A program made the position numbers and the translations under genes. Shown piece after piece: positions 8,561 through 16,836 of a stretch of 64,000 nt of DNA (position 1 is the stretch's first letter; every line of letters begins with the position of its first letter). The DNA comes from Streptomyces avermitilis MA-4680 = NBRC 14893 (GTDB lineage Bacteria > Actinomycetota > Actinomycetes > Streptomycetales > Streptomycetaceae), in the NCBI RefSeq assembly GCF_000009765.2, contig NC_003155.5, positions 8,866,001 through 8,930,000 on the forward strand, in the 5' to 3' direction. Below the pieces are notes generated by a model that was given only the letters and a program-made list of their open reading frames with translations, ran no database searches and was not told the DNA's origin.

Positions 8561-8589
8561 ATTTAAGGAATGAGGTAAGGGGTTGTCAA
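8561..8589 (-). promoter_or_regulatory. Promoter of the GH16 gene
   Basis: TTGACA and TTAAAT are separated by exactly 17 bases on the minus strand, the best sigma-70-like match in the window. Transcription would start near 8553, giving a leader of about 65 bases. Confidence 0.6.
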
Positions 8590-8614
8590 GTCGGTGGTCC
8601 GGACCAGTAGTTGC

Positions 8615-9187
8615 TCAGCTCTTGCCCTTGCCGCCGCTCGTGTCCTGCCGCCGCCTCCGGCGCGGATGCACGGCCCGCCCGAGTCGCCGCCCCAGCAGCA
8701 GATAACCCAGCAGCGCGCCCGTCGTGTTGAGGATGACGTCGTCGATGTCGAAGGCGCGCCCGGTGATGAGCGCCCCCTGGACCAGCTCGACCAGCAGCAT
8801 GACCAGCGCGGTCAGTACCCCGACCCGCACCAGGCCCCGGGTGCGCGGAGCCACCATCGGCAGCAGTACCCCGAACGGCACCCCGAGCAGCAGATTGCCG
8901 CCGATCTGCTTGACGGCGTCGCGCAACTCGGGCCGGCTCAGATAGGCGTGCAGGGAGCGGCCCGGATGCAGGTTGTTGTGGGTCAGCGCCTCCGAAGCGG
9001 GCGACGGCTCCAGGGTCAGCCGGGCCAGCACCGCGGCGAACGCCACCATGGTCGCGAAGGCGAGCACCATCGCCAGCAGTCGCACGGGAAGCGGCAGTGG
9101 CCGGTGCTCCGGCGGTGGTGCCGTCGAGGTGCGACGGCGGCCGAGGCCGAATTTCGAGGTGCCGGTGCGTAGCTCGGTACGGGCCAT
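8615..9187 (-). CDS. VanZ-family membrane protein
   Basis: 190 residues starting MARTELRTG, behind GGAGGGTTGG; an ATG six codons earlier lacks spacing. The N-terminal tail is basic and Pro-rich. A hydrophobic segment (about 37-60) is followed by the VanZ-like core: GGNLLLGVPFGVLLP, further membrane segments and the acidic FDIDDVILNTTGALLGY. VanZ homologues are best known from teicoplanin-resistance clusters, but most actinobacterial copies have no proven role. The C-terminus is basic. No resistance genes are adjacent. Confidence 0.82.
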   Translation of the reverse strand: MARTELRTGTSKFGLGRRRTSTAPPPEHRPLPLPVRLLAMVLAFATMVAFAAVLARLTLEPSPASEALTHNNLHPGRSLHAYLSRPELRDAVKQIGGNLLLGVPFGVLLPMVAPRTRGLVRVGVLTALVMLLVELVQGALITGRAFDIDDVILNTTGALLGYLLLGRRLGRAVHPRRRRRQDTSGGKGKS

Positions 9188-9442
9188 CCAACCCTCCAGG
9201 TTCAACTTCCCTCTGTCGCATGGCGGCTACCCGCTGTCCGGCCGCTGATGTCCGGTGCCCGGTGCCCGACGGCCGGGACGAGCCGTTGTCGGTGCCGGTC
9301 CCCGTCCCCTCTTCGGTTTCCGCTACCACCGGTGGGGCACTTGGGGCACCAGCCCGTCGCGCGCCGCCGTCGCGCGGAGCCGGGGCGATGCTTGGATGGC
9401 GGAACCGGCAATTCCATGCAAAGCGGAGAAAGGGGACGGCAG

Positions 9443-9625
9443 ATGAACCCGCGTACGGCGCTGTGGGCCTGGCTTGAAGTACTCGCCTGGTGGGCCGTCC
9501 TCGCCCTCCTCTGGCTGGTGTTCATCAGCGCGGTCGACACACTGGAGCTGATCGTGGGGGCCTCGGCCTCGTGCGCCGGAGCGGTCGCGGCGCGCGGAGC
9601 GCGGCGGGCGATGAGCGCGCGGTGA
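9443..9625 (+). CDS. Short MrpE-like subunit of an Mrp-type antiporter
   Basis: 60 residues from an ATG, first gene of the operon. Two hydrophobic segments (about 8-30 and 33-53) and the motif LLWLVFISAVDTLELIVG resemble the N-terminal membrane half of MrpE/MnhE, which is usually around 150 residues. The cytosolic half is absent. The stop overlaps the next GTG (GTGA). The assignment rests partly on gene order. Confidence 0.55.
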   Translation: MNPRTALWAWLEVLAWWAVLALLWLVFISAVDTLELIVGASASCAGAVAARGARRAMSAR

Positions 9626-10074
9626 ACGGCTGGACCGTCGCGGCCACGGTCACGATCGCCGGCGGAGTCGGGGCCACCGTGTGGGGCGTCGCCACCGGGC
9701 CGTTGAGCCGCCGGGTCGTCGCCCAGAACCTGTCCTGCGCACTCGCCTGCCCCGGACTGCTGCTGCTCGCCCAGGGATACGAGAGGCCCGCGTACGTCGA
9801 TCTCGCCCTGGTCCTCGCCCTCCTCGGCCCGGTCGGCACCCTCGTCTTCGCCCGGCTGCTCGCCGACGACCTCGCGCAGGACCCGCCGCGTGCCCGGGCC
9901 GTCACGGTCGCCGTCGCGTGCTTCGGCGGCGTGGTCGTACTGGTCCTGTGCGCGGCCGCCGGACCCGGCCGGGCCATGATGAAACTCCTGGTGACCGGGG
10001 CGCTGCTGATCGGCGGAAACCTCCTCGCCTCCCGCGCCCTGTCCGGAGGATTCTCCGGGGGCCGCCGTGGATGA
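9622..10074 (+). CDS. MrpF-like subunit with MrpG-like C-terminal extension
   Basis: 150 residues from GTG. Residues about 1-80 show the three-helix MrpF pattern, including RRVVAQNLSCALACPG and YVDLALVLALLGPVGTLVFA. The remaining 70 residues contain two further helices ending MKLLVTGALLIGGNLLASRA, which resembles the last part of MrpG. I infer a fusion of MrpF with a shortened MrpG. It overlaps both neighbours by a few bases, so translation is likely coupled. Confidence 0.7.
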   Translation: MNGWTVAATVTIAGGVGATVWGVATGPLSRRVVAQNLSCALACPGLLLLAQGYERPAYVDLALVLALLGPVGTLVFARLLADDLAQDPPRARAVTVAVACFGGVVVLVLCAAAGPGRAMMKLLVTGALLIGGNLLASRALSGGFSGGRRG

Positions 10075-10342
10075 CCCCCTGATCTTCGTCGCCCTGCTGC
10101 TGGTCGCCGCCTCCGCGACCGCGGCCGTCGCCGTCCGCGACCCCGTGCGCCAGGCCCTCGTCCTGTCCGTCCTCGGTATCACCCTCGCCGTCCTGTTCAC
10201 CGTGATGCAGGCGCCCGACGTGGCGCTCTCCCAGCTCGCCGTGGGCGCCGCGCTCACCCCGCTCCTGTTGCTCCTGTCCGTGCGCAAGGTCGGACGCCGG
10301 GCCCGGCAGGGGAACCGGAAGGGGAAGGGGAAGGCACGGTGA
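10067..10342 (+). CDS. DUF4040-type MrpB-like subunit
   Basis: 91 residues, GTG start overlapping the previous gene by eight bases. The core AVRDPVRQALVLSVLG and FTVMQAPDVALSQLAVGAAL is the hallmark of the DUF4040 domain, which in canonical Mrp systems is the C-terminal part of MrpA and in Mbh-type systems is a separate subunit. Three membrane helices and a basic tail (RQGNRKGKGKAR). In the membrane arm it probably contributes the lateral ion-path helices. Confidence 0.8.
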   Translation: MDDPLIFVALLLVAASATAAVAVRDPVRQALVLSVLGITLAVLFTVMQAPDVALSQLAVGAALTPLLLLLSVRKVGRRARQGNRKGKGKAR

Positions 10343-11079
10343 CGCGGCGCGTACGGCTGATCGTCCTGGCCGTCGGCGGGGCGGGCCTCGCGGCCCTGCT
10401 CGTCGCCGCCTGTCTGCGGCTGCCCGGCTTCGGCGGGACACGGCACCCCTACGGAGACCGGGTCGTCCGCGCCTCCCTGGCCCGGCACACCGCCAACACC
10501 ATCGCGTCCGTCAACTTCGACCAGCGTGCCTTCGACACCCTCGGCGAGATGGGCATCCTCTTCGCCTCCGTCCTCGGCACCGTCGTCCTGCTGCGCCAGA
10601 CCCGCGACGAGCGAAGCGCGCGACCGGAACCCGAGGACGTCGCACTCCCCGTACGCCGGTACGCCCTCGTCGTCCTGCCCGTCGCCCTGCTCACCGGCCT
10701 CTACGTCATCGCCCACGGCCAGCTCAGTCCCGGCGGCGGCTTCCAAGGCGGCGTCATCGCGGCCACCGCCCTGCACCTGCTCTACCTCGGCGCCGACTAC
10801 CGCGCCCTGGAGCGCATCCGGCCCGTCGGCCTGTACGAGATCGGCGACGCGCTCGGCGCCTGCGCCTACCTCGTCCTCGGCCTCACGGGAGTCGTCGCGG
10901 GCACGTCCTTCCTCGCCAACACACTGCTCCCGTACGGCACCTTCAACACCCTGTCGTCCGGCGGCACCGTCCCCCTGCTGAACGCGGCCATCGGCGTGGA
11001 GGTCGCCTGCGCGGTCGTCGTCCTGCTCGCCCGCTTCCTCGACCAGGCCGTCGAGATCGAGGAGGGAAGCGGGAAGTGA
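10339..11079 (+). CDS. MnhB/MrpB subunit of cation:proton antiporter
   Basis: 246 residues, GTGA overlap with the preceding gene. An N-terminal helix and a TLGEMGILFASVLGTVVLL segment (as in the MrpA C-terminus) precede the MnhB domain, with YVIAHGQLSPGGGFQGGVIA as its diagnostic motif (about 111-132). Further helices end FLDQAVEIEE. It belongs to the membrane complex that exchanges sodium (or potassium) for protons, supporting pH and salt homeostasis. It is followed by a 115-base purine-rich spacer rather than an overlap. Confidence 0.87.
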   Translation: MTRRVRLIVLAVGGAGLAALLVAACLRLPGFGGTRHPYGDRVVRASLARHTANTIASVNFDQRAFDTLGEMGILFASVLGTVVLLRQTRDERSARPEPEDVALPVRRYALVVLPVALLTGLYVIAHGQLSPGGGFQGGVIAATALHLLYLGADYRALERIRPVGLYEIGDALGACAYLVLGLTGVVAGTSFLANTLLPYGTFNTLSSGGTVPLLNAAIGVEVACAVVVLLARFLDQAVEIEEGSGK

Positions 11080-11194
11080 AGAAGGAGAGTCAGGAGAGAA
11101 AGGGCAGACGGGGCACGCGGGAAAGGCAGGAAAGGCAGGGCAGGCGGGACCGACAGGACAGACAGGGCAGACAGGAGAGGAAGGGGAGCGGCAC
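11080..11194 (+). repeat. Polypurine spacer with degenerate short repeats
   Basis: The non-template strand is made almost wholly of G and A with isolated C, built from variants of GGCAGGAAA, GGCAGAC and GACAGACAG. It separates the MnhB and MrpC genes in an operon whose other junctions overlap. It ends in AAGGGGAG, a good ribosome site for the next gene. Confidence 0.75.
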
Positions 11195-11545
11195 GTGATG
11201 TCCGTACTGCCGTATCTCGTCGCCGTGTGGATCTTCCTGACCGGCTGCTACGGGCTCGCGACCAGCCGCAATCTGATCCACGCCGTGGGCTGCCTCGCCG
11301 TCTGCCAGTCCGCCACCTACGTCCTGCTGCTGACCGTCGGCTACCGCGACGGCGCCACCGCCCCCGTCTACTCCGACATCAAGCCCGGCTCGCGGCCCGT
11401 CGTGGACCCCGTCGTGCAGGCCCTCGCCCTCACCGACGTTGTCGTCGGCGCCACCGTCACCGCCCTGCTGCTCGCCCTCGTCCTCCAGGTCTCCAAACGC
11501 CACGGCACGGTCGACCCGGACGAACTGCGGGAGCTGCGCGGCTGA
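11195..11545 (+). CDS. mrpC: MrpC (NuoK-like) subunit
   Basis: 116 residues. GTG (or the ATG next to it) follows AAGGGGAG. The NuoK/MnhC fold is seen as three helices: IFLTGCYGLATSRNLIHAVG, VCQSATYVLLLTVGY and the last helix ALTDVVVGATVTALLLALVLQV. The DPVVQALALTDVVVG motif is strongly conserved in MrpC. It overlaps the antiporter-subunit gene by one base (ATGA arrangement). Confidence 0.88.
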   Translation: MMSVLPYLVAVWIFLTGCYGLATSRNLIHAVGCLAVCQSATYVLLLTVGYRDGATAPVYSDIKPGSRPVVDPVVQALALTDVVVGATVTALLLALVLQVSKRHGTVDPDELRELRG

Positions 11546-13302
11546 TGAACCACCTGCTGCCGCTGCTCGTCGCCCTGCCGCTGCTCGGGGCCGCCCTCCT
11601 CGTCATGGCCGGCCGCCGGCTGCCGCGCGTGGCCGCCGAGTCGGTCGGCTGCGCGGTCTCGGCCGGTACGGCGGCCCTGGCCGTCGTCCTGCTGCTGAAC
11701 TCCTCGCCGCCGCTGGTGGAATGGGTCGGGGGATGGCTGCCCAGGGACGGCGAGAGCGTCGGGATCGTCCTGGTGGGCAACGGCGCGGGCCTCGGCATGG
11801 CGGCGCTCGCCTCCCTGCTGACCGTGTCGGCACTCGCGTATTCCTGGCGCTACTTCGAGGAACCGCCCCACCACGCGGGTTCCTTCCCGGCGCTGATGCT
11901 GCTCTTCCAGGGCGGCATGTGCGGCTTCGCGATCGCGGGGGACCTGTTCGACGCGTTCGTGTTCTTCGAGCTGATGAGCGTCGTCGCCTACGCGCTGACC
12001 GGGCACCGGGTCGAGGAGGCGAAGGCGGTGCAGGGCGCGCTGACCTTCGGCGTCGTCAACTCGCTGGGCGCGTACGCCATGCTGATGGGCATCGCGTTGC
12101 TGTACGCGCGCACCGGCGAACTCGGACTGACACAGATCGGCCGCAAGCTCGACGCGCACGGCGGGCCCGACGCCCTCACCCTCGCCGCCTTCGTTCTCGT
12201 CCTCACCGCGCTGCTGGTCAAGGCGGCCGCCGTGCCCTTCCACTTCTGGCTGCCCGACGCGCACGCGGTCGCGCCGACACCGGTGTGCATGCTGCTGTCC
12301 GGCGTGATGGTCGAACTCGGCGCGTACGGAGTCTGGCGCGTCTACGGGACCGTCTTCGCCGGCCCCGGCGGCATCCCCGCGGCCGACCTGGAACGCGCCC
12401 TGCTGGTGCTCGGCGTACTGACCAGCGTGGTCGGCGCGGTCCTGTGCTGGTACCAGCGGCATGTGAAACGGCTGCTCGCGTACTCGACGGTCGCCCACAT
12501 GGGGCTGTTCCTGATCGGCATCGGCACGCTGACGCCGGAGGCGGACGACGGCGTCGCGCTGTACGTCCTCGGACACGCCGGGGTGAAGGCGGCCCTGTTC
12601 GCCTGCACCGGAATCCTGCTCGACCGGTACGGCAGCGTCGACGAACACGCCCTGCACGGGCGTGCCCGGGAGCTGCGCGGGGTGGCCGTGCTGTTCCTGA
12701 TCGGCGCCCTGGGCCTCGCCGGACTGCCGCCCTTCGGCACCGCACTGGGCAAGGCGATCACGGAGGAGGCGGTGGGCGGACCGCTCACCGTCCTGTTCGT
12801 CGCCGTCTCGGCGGTCACCGCGGGCGCGGTGCTGCGGGTCGTGGCGCGCGTGTTCTACGGGCTCGGGCCGAAGCCGCGGAAGGAGTCCTCGTACGAGACC
12901 ACCGGCACCGGCGAGGAACCCGAGACCCGGCACCGGCTGCGCCGGATCCCGGACACCATGACCACCGTCCCCGCGGTGCTGCTGGCCGCGGCGCTCGCCG
13001 TGGGCGCGGTGCCCGGCTTCGCCGGTGTGGTGGCACGCGCCGTGAACGAGGCCGGATCCGGTGGGGCGGTCACCTCACCCCACTGGACCCTGGCCGGCGT
13101 CGTCCTGGGACTGACCTCGACGGCCGTGGCAGTCGGCCTGGCCGCCCTCGCCGTGACCCGCCCGAAGCTGCTCGGTGAGCAGCGCTGGACCGAACCGCTG
13201 CGGCACCTTCAGTCCGGGTACATCGGGGACTACGTGGCGTGGCTGCTGGCGGGGGCGACGCTGCTGGGTGCGCTGGCCCTGCCCGGCGTGCTCGGCGGCT
13301 GA
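11545..13302 (+). CDS. mrpD: MrpD-type proton-translocating antiporter subunit
   Basis: 585 residues with about 14 membrane segments, of the NuoN/NuoM/MrpD family. The key pieces are the TM5 glutamate region DAFVFFELMSVVAYALTGHR, the TM7 lysine in LLVKAAAVPFHFWLPDAHAV, and HVKRLLAYSTVAHMG for the later channel. It is probably the ion-pumping subunit of this operon. Only one large antiporter-type subunit exists here, whereas standard Mrp systems have both MrpA and MrpD. Ends 18 bases from the convergent DUF4230 gene. Confidence 0.9.
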   Translation: MNHLLPLLVALPLLGAALLVMAGRRLPRVAAESVGCAVSAGTAALAVVLLLNSSPPLVEWVGGWLPRDGESVGIVLVGNGAGLGMAALASLLTVSALAYSWRYFEEPPHHAGSFPALMLLFQGGMCGFAIAGDLFDAFVFFELMSVVAYALTGHRVEEAKAVQGALTFGVVNSLGAYAMLMGIALLYARTGELGLTQIGRKLDAHGGPDALTLAAFVLVLTALLVKAAAVPFHFWLPDAHAVAPTPVCMLLSGVMVELGAYGVWRVYGTVFAGPGGIPAADLERALLVLGVLTSVVGAVLCWYQRHVKRLLAYSTVAHMGLFLIGIGTLTPEADDGVALYVLGHAGVKAALFACTGILLDRYGSVDEHALHGRARELRGVAVLFLIGALGLAGLPPFGTALGKAITEEAVGGPLTVLFVAVSAVTAGAVLRVVARVFYGLGPKPRKESSYETTGTGEEPETRHRLRRIPDTMTTVPAVLLAAALAVGAVPGFAGVVARAVNEAGSGGAVTSPHWTLAGVVLGLTSTAVAVGLAALAVTRPKLLGEQRWTEPLRHLQSGYIGDYVAWLLAGATLLGALALPGVLGG

Positions 13303-13320
13303 GCCGGCTGACGCGGCCGC

Positions 13321-14004
13321 TCAGGCACCGTAGGTCACGTGCACCTCCTTGAAGCCGAGCGAACGCAGCAGCCCGTCCAGCATGCTGGTGGTGTTCTCCT
13401 CGGCGCGTTCGGCGAGTTCGCTGTCCTTGGCGGCCTCCCCGATGTGCTTGACCGCGAGCTTCTGCACGGCGCGTTCGCTGTTGGGGTTGTCGGAGAAGAG
13501 GTCGCCGAGCCGGTCCAGCAGACCGCGCTGCTTGGAGACGGCATAGGAGCGGTCGGCGTCGAGCGCGGGCTTGCCCAGCACCGCGTGCGGCAGCCTGATC
13601 GTCGCGGACGTGCGGTCGCCGTTGACCTTCACGTCGTCCTTGCCGAGCCCGCCGAGGTTCACATACGCGTCCACGGTGCCCGCGCCCACATACAGCGTGC
13701 GGGTGCCGCGGATCGCGTCCGGCAGGAGCTTGGCGTCCTTCTCCAGGTCCACGACCACCTGGAAGTTGCCCGAGGCCGCGTCGTAACGGCTCATGTCCTG
13801 GATGGACTTGAGGAGTGTGGGCCCGGACCGGTCGTGGGTGTCTTCCCCGAACAGGTCGCGCAGCCCCGGAAGCACGCTGAGCCGCAGCCCGGCGAACAGC
13901 ACCACGAGTACCAGGACGAGGGCGGTGACCGCCTTCAACCAGCCGGGCATCCGTTTGCGCTCACTGGACGTCGAGCCGGGCGTCTGCTTGATGGACGTCG
14001 TCAT
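13321..14004 (-). CDS. DUF4230 membrane-anchored protein
   Basis: 227 residues. A short cytoplasmic tail is followed by one membrane anchor (about 23-43, LKAVTALVLVLVVLFAGLRL). The outside domain (about 60-227) has the DUF4230 pattern: LKSIQDMSRYDAASGNFQVV, AYVNLGG and a late helical part ending LGFKEVHVTYG. The function of the family is unknown. The start was taken as MTTSIKQ behind GGGAGGA. Single-gene unit convergent with the Mrp operon. Confidence 0.82.
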   Translation of the reverse strand: MTTSIKQTPGSTSSERKRMPGWLKAVTALVLVLVVLFAGLRLSVLPGLRDLFGEDTHDRSGPTLLKSIQDMSRYDAASGNFQVVVDLEKDAKLLPDAIRGTRTLYVGAGTVDAYVNLGGLGKDDVKVNGDRTSATIRLPHAVLGKPALDADRSYAVSKQRGLLDRLGDLFSDNPNSERAVQKLAVKHIGEAAKDSELAERAEENTTSMLDGLLRSLGFKEVHVTYGA

Positions 14005-14092
14005 GTCGACAGTCCTCCCTTCTCTACCCGAGTGCCCGCCACATCCCCCGACAGAACGCACGGTTGGCCAATTGATGACGCGGGCTACTCGA

Positions 14093-14600
14093 TCAGCGCA
14101 GTGCGCGGTCGCCCGAAGGCCTGGACCACCACACCCCCTCCCCGTGCGTCAGCCCCGGCAGCCGCAGCTCGACGTCGCGCACGCGCCGGGCCGGGAGTTC
14201 ACCGGTGATCAGCCAGGCCGTGCGCCCGCCCGTCGTCTCCCGGAACTCCGCGTCGTACGCGGCCAGTTGCGCTGTCACCGGGGCCGGCGCGTCGAGGGAA
14301 GCCCTCCACGGCGGAGAGCGGCAGTACCGCCCCGTCCAGCACCTCCAGGGCGCGCTCGGCCTCGGCGATGAAGTCGGGGTGCTTCGGGGTGTCGATGGGG
14401 TTGATCTGTACGGCTCCGGCGGTGAAGGCGGCGACGGCCGAACGGATGGTGATGCCGCGCCGCCGCTCGATCTCCCCGTCGTCCGTACGGGTGTCGCCGG
14501 CGTCGATGCTGCCGAGGCGGTCGATCGCGCCGGGGTTCCGAGGAATCGGCGCATTCCGGTCCCCTGAGGTCGGGCGTGTGGCGAGGTCGTGACGCGGCAC
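14093..14600 (-). pseudogene. Remnant of a TetM/OtrA-type ribosomal protection GTPase
   Basis: Reading from 14600 leftwards, one frame gives RLGSIDAGDTRTDDGEIERR, GITIRSAVAAFTAG and IDTPKHPDFIAEAERALEVL. This is the switch I to G3 region of EF-G-like tetracycline-resistance proteins. The P-loop that should precede it is missing and the G3 DTPGH has become DTPKH. A shift of frame near 14290 leads to a second piece (ITGELPARRV, RLPGLTHGEGVW) that matches the far C-terminal domain. More than 400 codons between these parts are gone, so it cannot be functional. Confidence 0.7.
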
Positions 14601-14690
14601 CCGCCACGGCCGACCGCAAATGAATTTCCCGGGGGTCCGGTCAGTAGCATGTGGCGCGCAGCCCGGATTCGATCATGCGAGGAGCGGACC

Positions 14691-15644
14691 GTGCGTGACA
14701 TCGCCGTGTTCAGCGGTAGTGCCCATCCCGAGCTGGTGGCGGAGGTCTGTGCGCATCTCGGTGTGCCCCTCAGTCCGTCCCGGGTGAGCCGGTTCGCCAA
14801 CGACTGTCTCGAGGTGCAGCTTCAGGCCAACTGCCGCGAGCGGGACGTGTTCCTGGTGCAGCCGCTGGTCGCCCCCGTGCAGGAGCATCTCGTCGAGCTG
14901 CTGCTGATGTGCGACGCGGCGCGCGGGGCCTCAGCGGGGCGGATCACCGTCGTCATGCCGCACTACTCGTACGCCCGTTCGGACAAGAAGGACGCGCCGC
15001 GCATCTCGATCGGCGGACGGCTGGTCGCCGATCTGCTGGTGGCCGCCGGGGCGAGCCGTGTCCTGGCGATGACGCTGCACTCCCCGCAGGTCCACGGCTT
15101 CTTCTCGGTGCCCGTCGACCACCTTCACGCCCTGCGGGAACTGGCCGCCCACTTCCGCGGCCACGACCTCTCCCGGACGACGGTCGTCTCGCCCGACCTC
15201 GGCAACGCCAAGGAGGCGGCCGCCTTCGCGCGGATGATCGGGGCGCAGGTGGCCGCGGGGGCGAAACAGCGGTTCGCGGACGACCGGGTCAGTATCAGCG
15301 CCGTCATCGGCGACGTCGTGGACCGGGATGTCATCGTGCTGGACGACGAGATCGCCAAGGGCAGTACGGTGCTCGAACTCCTTGACCGGTTGCGGGAGTT
15401 GGGGCCGAGGTCGATCCGAGTGGCCTGTACGCACGGCCTGTTCGCGGCCGGCGCGCTCAAGCGGCTCAGCGAGCAGCCCGACGTGCTGGAGATCGTGTGC
15501 ACGAACACCGTGCCGGTCGCCGCCTTGGAGCGCACCGGGAAGCTGCGGGTCCTCTCCATCGCGCCCGCCCTGGCCGAGGCCGTGCGGCGCATTCACAACG
15601 GCGAGTCGGTGAGCGCCCTGTTCGACGCGCCCCAGGGCGAATAG
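14691..15644 (+). CDS. Ribose-phosphate pyrophosphokinase paralogue
   Basis: 317 residues from a GTG behind GAGGAG. It matches PRPP synthetase throughout: FSGSAHPELVAEV, the ATP region, PHYSYARSDKKDAPRISIG (flexible-loop region), TLHSPQVHGFFSVPVDHL and a PRPP loop VIVLDDEIAKGSTV, where housekeeping enzymes usually have DEIDTGGT. It is divergent from the standard form, so it may be a second enzyme feeding a special nucleotide, histidine or pentose route. The ribose-5-phosphate reaction itself is likely retained. Stands alone; no neighbour explains it. Confidence 0.87.
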   Translation: MRDIAVFSGSAHPELVAEVCAHLGVPLSPSRVSRFANDCLEVQLQANCRERDVFLVQPLVAPVQEHLVELLLMCDAARGASAGRITVVMPHYSYARSDKKDAPRISIGGRLVADLLVAAGASRVLAMTLHSPQVHGFFSVPVDHLHALRELAAHFRGHDLSRTTVVSPDLGNAKEAAAFARMIGAQVAAGAKQRFADDRVSISAVIGDVVDRDVIVLDDEIAKGSTVLELLDRLRELGPRSIRVACTHGLFAAGALKRLSEQPDVLEIVCTNTVPVAALERTGKLRVLSIAPALAEAVRRIHNGESVSALFDAPQGE

Positions 15645-15790
15645 GTGGCGTGCGGTCCTCGAACTCGGCGCGTGCGGAGCTGAGTTCGAGGGCTTGGGCT
15701 CGCCCTCCGTGAGGGCGGCAGGGGGGGGCAGGGCGGCAGGGTGGCAGGGCTGTGGGGCGGCGGGACGGCGGGCGCTGGGCGCCCGGCAGG

Positions 15791-16171
15791 TCACCAGGAT
15801 CCGGACGTGGCCTCGGCCTGCCGCAGGGCCTCGTCCAGCGACGCGGCGGGGGGTAGCAGCGTCCGCAGGCCGGTCAGGCGCAGGATGCGCAGCGTCAGCG
15901 CGTGCGTGCAGACGAGCCGCAGCTGTCCGCCCCGTCCGAGGACCCGGCTCCTGGCCCGGTACAGCAGGCGCAGCCCCGAGCAGTCGAAGAACTCGACGGG
16001 GCCGAGGTCGATCACCACGCGCGCTGCCGGGCGTCCCGTCACGGAGTCGAGCACGGGGATGATCTCCAGGGCCGCGGCGATGTCGATCTCGCCGCGGAAC
16101 TCGAGGACCGTATGGCCGCGTACCCGGTGGACGTGCAGATGCCGGGTGCGCGGTGCGGGGTCCTGCGGCAT
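15791..16171 (-). CDS. STAS-domain anti-sigma factor antagonist
   Basis: 126 residues. The STAS fold is clear: VLEFRGEIDIAAALEIIP, RVVIDLGPVEFFDCSGLRLL with Ser as the likely phosphorylation site in DCSGL, then LVCTHALTLRILRLTGL. Such proteins bind anti-sigma kinases when unphosphorylated and free a sigma factor. The start MPQDPAP was preferred (GGAGG upstream) over an ATG nine codons earlier. No anti-sigma kinase is adjacent; the nearest HATPase/SpoIIE protein is about 24 kb away. Confidence 0.87.
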   Translation of the reverse strand: MPQDPAPRTRHLHVHRVRGHTVLEFRGEIDIAAALEIIPVLDSVTGRPAARVVIDLGPVEFFDCSGLRLLYRARSRVLGRGGQLRLVCTHALTLRILRLTGLRTLLPPAASLDEALRQAEATSGSW

Positions 16172-16509
16172 GACGGCATCGCCTCCAACCGGCTCCACAT
16201 GGCGGGGCTTCAGGTCACCGGTCCGGGGTGACGACGTCCTTGAGTGCTAGGACGCGACACCGGGGCCCGGGGATGCTCAACACCGCTCCCCGCACTGCAA
16301 GTTACCCTCGATGGAGTGAATTTGAGCATGTTCGATTGACATATGTCTTCGAATTGAGACTACGACCGTGCGCGCCGGGCGTCCATGGCAACGCGTGCCG
16401 GGCGCCTACGACAGTGCGTGCCAGGCCCGGGTCAACGCCCGGCGGAACTGATCGGCCTGGTGTGCGCTGAAGTCCCGGATCATCCGCTCCTCCAACTCCT
16501 GCCGGCCGC

Positions 16510-16811
16510 CGTCCTGACACCCGCGACGACTGTCATCGTCGTCGACGAGGTCGCCGAACGGCTCCCCTCGGCACGAGGACTGGGCGCCACGCACACCGTG
16601 AACGCGGGCGACGCCGACGCCGCCGAGGCGGTGCTCGCCCTCACCGACGGCAAGGGCGCCGGCGGGTCGTGGAGACGACCGACGGCACGGGCGCCCGCGG
16701 GGTCGTGGAGACCACCGGCGGCGTCGCCGTGCCGCGCAAGGGTGCCCGACGCGCTCGCCGCGCGCGGCACCCCGGTCGTCGTCGGCGCCCCGCCCTTCGG
16801 TACCGAAGGGC
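16510..16811 (+). pseudogene. Zinc alcohol dehydrogenase remnant
   Basis: One frame reads TVIVVDEVAERLPSARGLGA then THTVNAGDADAAEAVLALTD, which is the NAD-binding part of an MDR/aryl-alcohol-dehydrogenase-like protein. After it the frame becomes meaningless: VVETT-type sequence appears twice in another frame (about 16675 and 16705, a short tandem duplication). The original frame ends DALAARGTPVVVGAPPFGTE, a typical later segment. The catalytic zinc domain is missing and no start exists. Confidence 0.6.
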
Positions 16812-16836
16812 GGGGCGATCAAGCCGGTGCTGACGT

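Noticed and set aside
8615..9187. VanZ-like protein as evidence of a glycopeptide-resistance cluster
   Set aside because: No vanHAX or two-component genes nearby; VanZ homologues are common in actinobacteria.
15791..16171. STAS protein as direct partner of the SpoIIE-type phosphatase at 40510
   Set aside because: The genes are 24 kb apart, and both families have many copies in Streptomyces; no sequence evidence links them.
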